A stretch of DNA of 64,000 bases, taken from contig CALTBR010000003.1 of assembly GCA_943842425.1 (NCBI GenBank), positions 248,001 through 312,000 on the forward strand, written 5' to 3'. Of the stretch, positions 37,001-44,904 are shown piece after piece. The notes below the pieces were generated by a model, which saw only the letters and a program-made list of their open reading frames with translations, was not told the origin of the DNA and did not search any database. Position numbers and translations under genes: made by a program. This DNA is from UBA974 sp002292405 (GTDB lineage Bacteria; Bacteroidota; Bacteroidia; Flavobacteriales_D; Sanyastnellaceae). Position 1 is the stretch's first letter; each line of letters begins with the position of its first letter.

Positions 37001-40000
37001 TTATCTCTTTCTCTTTATGCTGGGGACTTCGATATTGAATCAGACTTAGTTGTAACGAATATAGATAACGATATCTATCATGTATTTAATCATGTAACAG
37101 CATCTAACTCTCCTGTCTATCCTATTGGTTCCATTGCCGGTGGCTTTGTAATTTCAAATACTGCAACAGGTATAAGTATCTCCACTCTGGTTCCTGAAGA
37201 TGGTGATTTCATTGCTGAAGCATACAGCATGTCATTAACGTTTGATGATTTATTCGTTAACCCATCAGCTGGAGATTTAACATTCACAAGTACTCTCACA
37301 GCTGAGCTTGGCGATGTTGATGTCCAAGGATTTATATTTGATATTATATTTATTGATGGATGTACAGACCCTGTCGCTTGTAACTATGACCCTGTTGCAG
37401 TTAATGATGATGGTTCTTGCGATTACTGCTCATGTGAAATTGTTTCTTCAGATTCTTATACCTTAACAATTGAAGCCACTGCTGCTGTTAATTCAGAAGC
37501 AGGGACAATTTATCGTTTTTACGTTGACATGGCTGATCCTACAGATCGTATGAGTGCAGTTTTCGGAACGAATGAATCACACCTTATTATAAACACACCT
37601 GACGGTGCTTTTAACTCATCTTTGAATTCAAGTTGGAGTGCATCCGGAATTAACCCTGCATTCTTAGCAGTATTTCCTGATATGGCAGACGATACGTACG
37701 CTACAATAGGCCTTGATGGCCCAGCAGCTTCTTCAGGCATTGCAGGAACGACGGATCCATCATTGGTTGAAGACCCAGCTGAACCTATTTCCACATATTT
37801 CTTAACTGATGGGGCGACTTCTTTATCCTCAACGACTTTAGTTGGATCTTCATGGTATGTTCTAAGTAGTGCTGAAAATGGACTTCCAGATGATGACATG
37901 CGTGTTCTAGTTCTTCAAGTAACAACAACTGGTGAGATTAATGGTACACTTAACTACCAAGTATTTCCATTAGGAGATGGGACAGCGCAAGTACAGTATA
38001 CAACAGAATTCGATGGTGTCGGTGTGCATAGCTCATCATCAAATGAATATGGATGTGGATGTACTGACGCAAGTGCATGTAACTATATCGTGGAGGCGAT
38101 TTATGAAGACGGTTCATGTACCTACATTAATGAAAGCGATTGTGACTGTGACGGAAACGTTGAGGACGCTATAGGTGTTTGTGGTGGTACTTGTACTGCA
38201 GATATAGATGAAGATGGTGATTGTGATGATGTAGATGATTGTGTCGGCGCATATGACAACTGTGGAGTTTGTAACGGAGATGATTCTTCCTGCACTGGTT
38301 GTTTGATCACATTTGCTTGTAATTACGATTCAACTGTACTAATAAACGATGTTACTTTGTGTGAATACGATTCTTGTGCAGGATGTATGGATATAGCCGC
38401 ATGTAACTACGAAGATAGTGCTACATGGGATGATGGATCATGTGTTAATCCTGACGAATGCGGTGTTTGTAACGGAGAAGAAACAGGACCTGGTGCAGTG
38501 TACGAATGCGGCTGCGCTGATATAGCAGAAGGCGAATGTGACTGTGATGGAAACGTTCTTGATGAATGTGGAGTTTGTGGAGGAGTTGGAATTGCTGAAG
38601 GCGAGTGTGATTGCGAAGGAAACGTTCTTGATGCGTGTGGAGTTTGTGGCGGAGCTGGAATTGTTGAAGGCGAGTGCGACTGCGAAGGAAGCGTCTTAGA
38701 TGAGTGTGGAGTTTGTGGCGGAGCTGGAATTGCTGAAGGCGAGTGCGACTGCGAAGGAAGCGTCTTAGATGAGTGTGGAGTATGTGGAGGAGCAGGTATT
38801 GCTGATGGTGATTGCGACTGTGACGGAAACGTCTTAGACGAGTGTGGTGTTTGTGGCGGAGGCGGAATTGCTGAAGGCGAATGCGACTGTGCAGGTAACG
38901 TACTAGATGAGTGTGGAGTTTGTGGCGGAGCTGGAATTGCTGAAGGCGAGTGCGACTGCGAAGGAAGCGTCTTAGATGAGTGTGGAGTATGTGGAGGAGC
39001 AGGTATTGCTGATGGTGATTGCGACTGTGACGGAAACGTCTTAGACGAGTGTGGTGTTTGTGGCGGAGGCGGAATTGCTGAAGGCGAATGCGACTGTGCA
39101 GGTAACGTACTAGATGAGTGTGGAGTATGTGGTGGAGCAGGTATTGCTGATGGTGATTGCGACTGTGACGGAAACGTCTTAGACGAGTGTGGAGTTTGTG
39201 GCGGAGGCGGAATTGCTGAAGGCGAATGCGACTGTGCAGGTAACGTAATAGATGAGTGTGGAGAATGTGGCGGAGCTGGAATTTCTGAAGGCGAGTGTGA
39301 TTGCGAAGGAAATGTTCTTGATGCGTGTGGAGTTTGTGGCGGAGCTGGAATTGCTGAAGGCGAGTGCGACTGCGAAGGAAGCGTCTTAGATGAGTGTGGA
39401 GTATGTGGAGGAGCAGGTATTGCTGATGGTGATTGCGACTGTGACGGAAACGTCGTAGACGAGTGTGGAGTTTGTGGCGGAGCTGGATTTGCTGAAGGCG
39501 AGTGCGACTGCGAAGGAAGCGTCTTAGATGAGTGTGGAGTATGTGGTGGTGATGGAGTAGATGAAGACTGTGATGGTATCTGTGATTCTATTGATCTGTG
39601 TATTGCTACATGCGAAGACCCTTTTGCTCCTTGTGTTTTCTTTGGTTGTACTGATCCGGATAACCCGGGTTACGACCCAATTGCGACTGATGATGATGGT
39701 TCTTGTTTAGCAGGAGGTTGTACAATTTCTGTAGCTTGTAACTATAACCCAGATGCTGAATACCTAATTCCGGGAGTTTGTGAATTCTCATCTTGTGTAG
39801 GATGTACAGATGCTACTGCTTGTAATTTTGACGCGGATGCGTCCCTTTCAAATAACTTTTCTTGTAACTACGCTGAAATGTATTACGACTGTGATGGAAA
39901 TTGCTTAGAGGATGTGATTCCTGCTGGTGGTAACGGAGTATGTGACCCGTTAGATGTATATGGCTGTATAGATTCTGACAATCCCGGGTACAATCCCTCT

Positions 40001-41752
40001 GCTACTATTAACGACGGATCTTGTTTAGTAGGCGGGTGTCTAATTCCTTTTGCTTGTAACTTTGATTTAGAAGCTGATTACATAGTTGTTAGCTTGTGTG
40101 AGTTTACTTCTTGTCTTGGATGTACTGATGAAGAAGCTTGTAACTACAATCCAGAAGTAACTATTTCTTCTGCAGCTCAATGTACTTTCCCTACAAATCC
40201 ATTAATTGACTGTGATGGAAATTGTATAAACGATAGTGATGGTGATGATATTTGTGACGAGCAAGAGATTGCAGGTTGTACAAATGATTTGGCTATAAAT
40301 TATAATGAATTTGCTACTGATGATGATGGATCATGTTCAATCCTTGTTGGAGGTTGTGTTATTCCATTTGCATGTAACTTTGACCCAGCTGCCGATTTCT
40401 ATGTGCCGGGTTCTTGTGATTTCAACTTCCCTTGTGGTGGTGGAACAGCAGGTATGTCTGAAGCTGGATGTACGAATTCTAATGCTTGCAACTATGGTGC
40501 TGAAGGTGTTCCATGTCAGTTCTTCGATGCAGCAGGGAATATTTGTATGATAGGTGGGTGTAACCACCCTTCAGCATGTAATTACAACGATGACGCTCAA
40601 TACAATGACGGTTCTTGTGATTTTTCTTCTTGTGCAACTTATGGATGCACACTGAGTGGCGCATGTAATTTTAATGATTCAGCAACATACAATGATGGAA
40701 GTTGTGACTATACTTCATGTTATGGTTGTACAAACACTTTGTCTGAGAACTTTGATAGCAATGCTACACATAATGACGGATCATGTATAATTCATGGTTG
40801 TACTGTTTCTGTTGCTTGCAACTACGATGTTACTGCGACAAGTGAAAATGGTTCATGTGAGTATTCATCTTGTATGAACTTAGGTTGTACTGATTTATCA
40901 GCTTGTAATTACGATTCTAATGCAATTGTTAGTGACGGTAGTTGTGTGACTGCAACGTATGGTTTTGATTGTAATGGCAATTGCATTACAGACCTTAATA
41001 ACAATAATATTTGCGATGCAGATGATATTTATGGTTGTACTGATGCGACTGCATTAAACTTCAATAACGGAGCAACTATGAATAACGGAACGTGCTTATA
41101 TGATACATTCGGATGTACAGACGAGATGGCTTGTAATTTCAATCATCAGGCCTCTTCTGATAATGGTTCATGTGAGTTTATTTCTTGTTATGGCTGTATG
41201 AATGATATAGCATGTAACTTTAATGTGGAGGCTACACATCCTAGCGAGTGCACTTATGTAAGTTTGTATGAGATTAATGGAGCTACGCAAACTATAATTG
41301 GGCATGACGAATTGTATACTTATCCTATAACAACAGGTTCCGATTATATTTGGTCAGTAATAGGTGGAGAGATTATTTCTGGATTAGAAACAAATGAAGT
41401 TATTGTTGTTTGGTCTGATGTGTCTGGTAGCTTAACAGTAAAAGAGATAAGTAGCTCAGGATGTGAAGGAGTTGATGTTGTACTCAATCTAGGATCAGTT
41501 AGCAGCATTTTTGATCATACCGTTCAATTTAGTGTTTACCCTAACCCAGCAAACAATAACATTGTTGTCGTAAGTGATTTAGGGCTATCTGTTGTTACAA
41601 TATATGATGCTACTGGACGTGATGTTTACAAGCAACAACATGTAAATAGGACCAACACTATCGATGTAAGCAATCTTGCAAATGGTACATACCGCATAGT
41701 TGCAGACACGAATGAGGGAAGAAGAATGCAAACAATAGTGATTAGTCACTAG
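34097..41752 (+). CDS. Giant repeat protein, main piece (179-residue repeats to T9SS tail)
   Basis: The longest uninterrupted frame (2,551 codons; the same frame is open back to about 33614, without any start codon). It begins within the first Cys array and contains six 179-residue repeats (34136-37321), one GCTDPVACNYDP repeat, a third SASGINPAF domain (37457-38030), mixed Cys repeats, the second 23-residue array (38561-39595), about fifteen GCTD/ACNYD-type repeats of varied spacing (39640-41260), a PKD-like segment (YEINGATQTIIGHDELYTY to about 41500), and a T9SS type A sorting domain (VQFSVYPNPANNNIVVVSD to RMQTIVISH). The predicted product is very acidic with hundreds of Cys, suggesting a disulfide-stiffened, possibly calcium-binding surface fibre. 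The TTG start is an artefact; the true start is at 31523. Confidence 0.85.
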   Translation: MVCSEADCAATSEFSPTVGITLDNLTEGGTSSLTYTMSQDDGESEIFSSSVVSDGGSFNLSGLALDDVIGSGTLSLSLYAGDFDIESDLVVTNIDNDIYHVFNHVTASNSPVYPIGSIAGGFVISNTATGISISTLVPEDGDFIAEAYSMSLTFDDLFVNPSAGDLTFTSTLTAELGDVDVQDFVFTIEPLDFSPTVNMTLDNLTEGGTSSLTYTMSQDDGESEIFSSSVVSDGGSFNLSGLALDDVIGSGTLSLSLYAGDFDIESDLVVTNIDNDIYHVFNHVTASNSPVYPIGSIAGGFVISNTATGISISTLVPEDGDFIAEAYSMSLTFDDLFVNPSAGDLTFTSTLTAELGDVDVQDFVFTIEPLDFSPTVNMTLDNLTEGGTSSLTYTMSQDDGESEIFSSSVVSDGGSFNLSGLALDDVIGSGTLSLSLYAGDFDIESDLVVTNIDNDIYHVFNHVTASNSPVYPIGSIAGGFVISNTATGISISTLVPEDGDFIAEAYSMSLTFDDLFVNPSAGDLTFTSTLTAELGDVDVQDFVFTIEPLDFSPTVNMTLDNLTEGGTSSLTYTMSQDDGESEIFSSSVVSDGGSFNLSGLALDDVIGSGTLSLSLYAGDFDIESDLVVTNIDNDIYHVFNHVTASNSPVYPIGSIAGGFVISNTATGISISTLVPEDGDFIAEAYSMSLTFDDLFVNPSAGDLTFTSTLTAELGDVDVQDFVFTIEPLDFSPTVNMTLDNLTEGGTSSLTYTMSQDDGESEIFSSSVVSDGGSFNLSGLALDDVIGSGTLSLSLYAGDFDIESDLVVTNIDNDIYHVFNHVTASNSPVYPIGSIAGGFVISNTATGISISTLVPEDGDFIAEAYSMSLTFDDLFVNPSAGDLTFTSTLTAELGDVDVQDFVFTIEPLDFSPTVNMTLDNLTEGGTSSLTYTMSQDDGESEIFSSSVVSDGGSFNLSGLALDDVIGSGTLSLSLYAGDFDIESDLVVTNIDNDIYHVFNHVTASNSPVYPIGSIAGGFVISNTATGISISTLVPEDGDFIAEAYSMSLTFDDLFVNPSAGDLTFTSTLTAELGDVDVQGFIFDIIFIDGCTDPVACNYDPVAVNDDGSCDYCSCEIVSSDSYTLTIEATAAVNSEAGTIYRFYVDMADPTDRMSAVFGTNESHLIINTPDGAFNSSLNSSWSASGINPAFLAVFPDMADDTYATIGLDGPAASSGIAGTTDPSLVEDPAEPISTYFLTDGATSLSSTTLVGSSWYVLSSAENGLPDDDMRVLVLQVTTTGEINGTLNYQVFPLGDGTAQVQYTTEFDGVGVHSSSSNEYGCGCTDASACNYIVEAIYEDGSCTYINESDCDCDGNVEDAIGVCGGTCTADIDEDGDCDDVDDCVGAYDNCGVCNGDDSSCTGCLITFACNYDSTVLINDVTLCEYDSCAGCMDIAACNYEDSATWDDGSCVNPDECGVCNGEETGPGAVYECGCADIAEGECDCDGNVLDECGVCGGVGIAEGECDCEGNVLDACGVCGGAGIVEGECDCEGSVLDECGVCGGAGIAEGECDCEGSVLDECGVCGGAGIADGDCDCDGNVLDECGVCGGGGIAEGECDCAGNVLDECGVCGGAGIAEGECDCEGSVLDECGVCGGAGIADGDCDCDGNVLDECGVCGGGGIAEGECDCAGNVLDECGVCGGAGIADGDCDCDGNVLDECGVCGGGGIAEGECDCAGNVIDECGECGGAGISEGECDCEGNVLDACGVCGGAGIAEGECDCEGSVLDECGVCGGAGIADGDCDCDGNVVDECGVCGGAGFAEGECDCEGSVLDECGVCGGDGVDEDCDGICDSIDLCIATCEDPFAPCVFFGCTDPDNPGYDPIATDDDGSCLAGGCTISVACNYNPDAEYLIPGVCEFSSCVGCTDATACNFDADASLSNNFSCNYAEMYYDCDGNCLEDVIPAGGNGVCDPLDVYGCIDSDNPGYNPSATINDGSCLVGGCLIPFACNFDLEADYIVVSLCEFTSCLGCTDEEACNYNPEVTISSAAQCTFPTNPLIDCDGNCINDSDGDDICDEQEIAGCTNDLAINYNEFATDDDGSCSILVGGCVIPFACNFDPAADFYVPGSCDFNFPCGGGTAGMSEAGCTNSNACNYGAEGVPCQFFDAAGNICMIGGCNHPSACNYNDDAQYNDGSCDFSSCATYGCTLSGACNFNDSATYNDGSCDYTSCYGCTNTLSENFDSNATHNDGSCIIHGCTVSVACNYDVTATSENGSCEYSSCMNLGCTDLSACNYDSNAIVSDGSCVTATYGFDCNGNCITDLNNNNICDADDIYGCTDATALNFNNGATMNNGTCLYDTFGCTDEMACNFNHQASSDNGSCEFISCYGCMNDIACNFNVEATHPSECTYVSLYEINGATQTIIGHDELYTYPITTGSDYIWSVIGGEIISGLETNEVIVVWSDVSGSLTVKEISSSGCEGVDVVLNLGSVSSIFDHTVQFSVYPNPANNNIVVVSDLGLSVVTIYDATGRDVYKQQHVNRTNTIDVSNLANGTYRIVADTNEGRRMQTIVISH
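34136..37321 (+). repeat. Six tandem 537-bp repeats (179-residue domain)
   Basis: Repeat units begin at 34136, 34673, 35210, 35747, 36284 and 36821 with FSPTVxxTLDNLTEGG. Units are almost identical at the DNA level; I see a G/A difference at about 34549 between unit 1 and the others, a divergent first few codons in unit 1, and a divergent end of unit 6 after about 37321. The domain is rich in Ser, Thr, Asp and beta-prone segments and has no Cys. I do not recognise it; a beta-sandwich is the likely fold. Confidence 0.9.
38561..39595 (+). repeat. Array of about fifteen 69-bp units (second array)
   Basis: Units again follow DECGVCGGxGIAxGxCDCxGxVL, with variants AEGECDCEGSVL, ADGDCDCDGNVL and AEGECDCAGNVL in a mosaic order. 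Parts are nearly identical in DNA to the first array at 33280-34075, in the same orientation about 5 kb away. Confidence 0.85.
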
Positions 41753-41792
41753 TTATTTCTTACTACAGAGATCTATATATTAAATAGAAAAG

Positions 41793-41819
41793 GCCTCGCA
41801 CATTGTGCGAGGCTTTTTT
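41793..41819. terminator. Bidirectional terminator between the giant gene and the acetyltransferase gene
   Basis: A perfect 9-bp GC-rich stem (41793-41801 with 41805-41813) and a 3-nt loop, followed by six T residues on the plus strand and preceded by four A residues, so it can also work for the convergent minus-strand gene ending at 41864. Confidence 0.9.
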
Positions 41820-41863
41820 ATAGGATAATGATTTATGTGAGAACTGAAATAAATCCGTTAGGT

Positions 41864-42331
41864 TTAAAGATTGCTAATCTGCTGCTTAGACAGTGTGCCG
41901 TTATACCAGTCTGTACTAATTCTTGCTCCATATTTCTTATAGAAATTTATTGCAGGAGTATTCCAATCCAATACTTGCCAAATCATTCCATTTAAGGACT
42001 CCGTTTTACAGACATTGATTGTTGCTTCAAATAAAAGAGTTCCTATTCCTTGATTGCGGAATTCCTCTTTTACAATAAAATCCTCAAGGTATAAGAACTT
42101 GCCTTTCCATGTAGAATAGCGGATAAAATAGAAAGTCATTCCAATAATCGTTTTGTTATGCTCAGCAACTAAAAATGAAAAGTGTGAGGTATCTCCAAAT
42201 CCATCATTTTCTAAGTCATCCAATGTAATAGTTACTTGTTCGAGAGCTTTTTCGTAATCAGCTAATTGATTAATAAGCTCCAGAACTTTAGGTAGATCCT
42301 CTTTTATACCTTCTCTAATCAATGTTTTCAT
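41864..42331 (-). CDS. GNAT N-acetyltransferase, SSAT-like
   Basis: A 155-residue GNAT-fold acetyltransferase that uses acetyl-CoA. It starts with IREGIKEDLPKVLELINQLA and contains LYLEDFIVKEEFRNQGIGTLL, where RNQGIG is the pyrophosphate-binding Q/RxxGxG/A loop, and WQVLDWNTPAINFYKKYGA near the end. The pattern STWKGKFLYLEDFIV is that of the spermidine/spermine acetyltransferase group, so an amine or amino-acid substrate is likely. It is monocistronic: a -7 element lies 4 nt before its ATG and the terminator at 41793-41819 ends it. Confidence 0.87.
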   Translation of the reverse strand: MKTLIREGIKEDLPKVLELINQLADYEKALEQVTITLDDLENDGFGDTSHFSFLVAEHNKTIIGMTFYFIRYSTWKGKFLYLEDFIVKEEFRNQGIGTLLFEATINVCKTESLNGMIWQVLDWNTPAINFYKKYGARISTDWYNGTLSKQQISNL

Positions 42332-42335
42332 ATTG

Positions 42336-42343
42336 CAAACATA
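42336..42343 (-). promoter_or_regulatory. -7 element directly upstream of the acetyltransferase start
   Basis: On the minus strand the sequence is TATGTTTG, a perfect TAnnTTTG, 4 nt before the ATG at 42331. This spacing implies a leaderless mRNA. No TTG is clear at the -33 position. Confidence 0.45.
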
Positions 42344-42366
42344 TGAAAACCTCTCGTTACACTTAT

Positions 42367-44817
42367 TTAATCTATAAGCACATCAATTGAGGTTGATCCA
42401 ATTTGTAGAAGATAGCTTCCACTAGCTATTCCAGTGAAATTAAATGAGTGAATATTGTTAGTTGGAGAGGATAGGTTGCCATGAAGTACTACCGCGCCAG
42501 ATAGATCGATAAGATTCCAAGATTTAAAGTCAGACACTGCAGAGTTAGGCAAAGTGCAAAAGAATTCCCCGTAAGTAGGATTGGGATAAGCTAAAATATT
42601 ATCCTGAGAGTCTACATCATCAACACCTACACTTACGTTTATTTCTAAGCATACTTGATCACCTACACAGCCGTTGGCATTTGTTTCCTGTACACAGACG
42701 AATCCTTCACCTTCAGTAGCCCAAAGGAGGCTAATTGCGAAGATGTCAGACACAACTAAAGGAGTAGCGCCCTGGAAAGTCCATTCGTAAGAACTGCCCG
42801 TTGTATATGTGTATTCATAAACAGTTGAATCACCTGCCATAACATCTACAACTCCTTCAAGCTCGCCTTGAACCGGGATGTCAGCATAATCCACAAAAAT
42901 ATCAGAGTAAATACTGCAACTATTTTCGTCTTCAACGCCGACTGTGTACTCGCCGCCAGAAACAGCAAGTGGGTCTATACCATTCCAGAGATAGTTTAAT
43001 TCACCTAAACCTCCAGCAGCAAATGCTGTGATAATTCCTGATTCTGGTGAAGTACAGTTTGGAGGAGTGCTTTCAAGTGAGAGTTGAAGAGCGGGAGGGG
43101 AGAAGATTTGAAATTCAAGGGTGGTTGAGCAGAGATTGTTGTCACTTACGGTAACAGTATAATCACCAGGGTAAAGTGAATTTGGATCATTTGATCCGAA
43201 AAAGAGATCATACGGAGGCACTGCGCCAGACGTAACAATGTTCACTGATCCTTCGTTAGAATATGAACAAAGAGCATCAGTGGTAGATTCTACAAATGTT
43301 AAAAGGTCAGTATCTTCATATATCACTTGCGTGAATGGTAAACTCTCATTTCCACAACCGTCAAAGGCTATAAATGTTCGAGTTAGGATTACTGCCAATG
43401 GGCATACACCAGGCGTGAGTTCGGAAGTAACTTCTACAAGGGTGTTGCTGCATAAGTCTTCAGCTGTTGGCATCCCAAAATCTTCAGTATTAATAGCTGA
43501 AGATATTATCTGTTCAGGAAGCAGATCAGTCCAAGCAGGTGCTGTGTCATCAATTACTTCTATTACCTGTTCAACTGTAGAGCTATTGCCACAAGCATCT
43601 GTTGCTGTAACAAGTCGATATACACTGTATTCGCCAATACAAACACCTTCTAGTATAGACTCTTCTTCGAATTCATATGTTACGGGAGAGCTACAAGCAT
43701 CTAAAGCTATAGGATTTGTAAATAATGGTTGTATAGGACAAGAAATGGTTACAGGTTCAGTTCCAGAGATAAAAGAGGGTGGTGATGTATCTGTAACAGA
43801 GATGGTTTGGGTATGTTCAACTTGTCTATCCATACAGTCAGTTCCGACCCAGTGACGAATAATAGTGTAATCACCAGGGCAACTCCCCTCGATTGTGGTT
43901 TGTTCCATAACTACAATTACATTCCAAGTTGCTGCATAGCAATTTCCATCAGGGTTGTGTTCTTCCTCAAAAGTAGATGCGTATGAAGATATACCCGCAT
44001 AAATAGTGGGAGGGGAGGGAACGCTTGAACAGCTAACATTTATATCGTCTGGAGCGTTGTTAAAGTGAGGGAGGAGACTGTTCCCATCACAATCTTCATT
44101 AAGATTTGCATATCCACAAGAGCCATCATTATCTGTAGCAGTATCCTCGTAATTACAAGCAAATTCATCTGTGCAACCATCTATTTCAAACATATCACAA
44201 ATACCATCTGAATCAATATCTGCGATACATTCTCCGAAACAATCATACCCGAAAGCAGGGAATTCACAAAACGAATTGTCTTCAAATGAAGCATCTGGAT
44301 TATAGTTACACGCTAGAGGATTCATACAATCCCCTTGATCACACACACCAAATAAAATAATATCTAAGTCGTAATTTGCATATGGTGAGGACCACGGGGA
44401 AGTCCATCCATTTTGTAGATCGAAAAACCAAGTTCCATCACCACTGATGCCAGCAGCAGCGGCTGACATTGTGTAAGTGTAAAACCCATTTACTGTACTA
44501 GACCAGTTACCAGGGAAATTAATATCGTAGCACGTTGAGGGTGGTGCGATATTGAATCCCTCACCTGCCATACAATTTCCGTTTGCTCCCGTAATAACCA
44601 CAATCATATCTGCAGGCCACTCACCTCCACTACCTGTGAAATTAAGATTAAACTGAACTTGTGTGAGAGTGCCAGTCAGGAATATATTTTGATTTGTGCT
44701 TTGACCTCCAGTCAGCCATGTGTCAAAACTCACAGTTGTATTGCATTGGCTATACCCAAAAAAAGGAGCAATCAATATTCCAATCACAACTACTAAATGC
44801 CTGAAGATTAATTTCAT
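42367..44817 (-). CDS. Secreted SprB-repeat/Cys-repeat protein with T9SS type A sorting domain
   Basis: An 816-residue secreted protein. After a signal peptide (about 1-23) comes a beta domain resembling a proprotein-convertase-type P domain (about 25-155), three Cys repeats (CMNPLACNYNPDA, CIADIDSDGICDMFE, CTDEFACNYEDTA; about 165-240), HYR-like segments with CSSP/ATDACGN motifs (about 260-500), SprB-like repeats (about 510-640, including PGDYTVTVSDNNLCS), a PKD-like part and a T9SS sorting domain (ILAYPNPTYGEFFCTLP to the end). It probably becomes a cell-surface or released structural protein; SprB itself is a gliding adhesin. The gene is separated by a terminator from the next upstream gene. 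Confidence 0.8.
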   Translation of the reverse strand: MKLIFRHLVVVIGILIAPFFGYSQCNTTVSFDTWLTGGQSTNQNIFLTGTLTQVQFNLNFTGSGGEWPADMIVVITGANGNCMAGEGFNIAPPSTCYDINFPGNWSSTVNGFYTYTMSAAAAGISGDGTWFFDLQNGWTSPWSSPYANYDLDIILFGVCDQGDCMNPLACNYNPDASFEDNSFCEFPAFGYDCFGECIADIDSDGICDMFEIDGCTDEFACNYEDTATDNDGSCGYANLNEDCDGNSLLPHFNNAPDDINVSCSSVPSPPTIYAGISSYASTFEEEHNPDGNCYAATWNVIVVMEQTTIEGSCPGDYTIIRHWVGTDCMDRQVEHTQTISVTDTSPPSFISGTEPVTISCPIQPLFTNPIALDACSSPVTYEFEEESILEGVCIGEYSVYRLVTATDACGNSSTVEQVIEVIDDTAPAWTDLLPEQIISSAINTEDFGMPTAEDLCSNTLVEVTSELTPGVCPLAVILTRTFIAFDGCGNESLPFTQVIYEDTDLLTFVESTTDALCSYSNEGSVNIVTSGAVPPYDLFFGSNDPNSLYPGDYTVTVSDNNLCSTTLEFQIFSPPALQLSLESTPPNCTSPESGIITAFAAGGLGELNYLWNGIDPLAVSGGEYTVGVEDENSCSIYSDIFVDYADIPVQGELEGVVDVMAGDSTVYEYTYTTGSSYEWTFQGATPLVVSDIFAISLLWATEGEGFVCVQETNANGCVGDQVCLEINVSVGVDDVDSQDNILAYPNPTYGEFFCTLPNSAVSDFKSWNLIDLSGAVVLHGNLSSPTNNIHSFNFTGIASGSYLLQIGSTSIDVLID

Positions 44818-44846
44818 ATCTGTTATTTGTAGTCTGCAATTTACTT

Positions 44847-44882
44847 AAAAAAAAACCGGAACACCTAAGTTTGGCATTCCGG
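44847..44882 (-). terminator. Terminator of the cupredoxin-domain gene
   Basis: On the minus strand a 6-bp stem (CCGGAA with TTCCGG, 44877-44882 and 44856-44861) is followed by nine T residues. It lies 23 nt after the stop codon at 44905. Confidence 0.7.
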
Positions 44883-44904
44883 CTAAAATATTATATGTAT
44901 TTTA

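Larger units (their letters stand above)
31523..41752 (+). other. Whole locus of one giant secreted repeat-protein gene, interrupted by five indels
   Basis: The four open frames in this stretch are best read as one gene of about 10.2 kb (about 3,400 residues). Only the first piece has a signal peptide and only the last has a sorting domain. Frame changes occur at about 31870-31880 (+2), 31955 (+1), 32843 (-1), 33471 (+2) and 33613 (-1). The net change is +3, and the final frame equals the first. Each lesion sits in a repeat whose other copies lack it. Reassembled, the order is: signal peptide, two copies of the SASGINPAF domain with short Cys repeats between, a 69-bp (23-residue) Cys array, six 179-residue repeats, a third SASGINPAF domain, Cys repeats, a second 23-residue array, many GCTD/ACNYD repeats, and a T9SS type A tail. 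A cell-surface fibre or adhesin exported by T9SS is the likely role. Confidence 0.8.

Noticed and set aside
34432..37299. Regularly spaced minus-strand frames of 102 codons
   Set aside because: Identical shadows of the 537-bp repeats, one per unit, with no independent coding signal.
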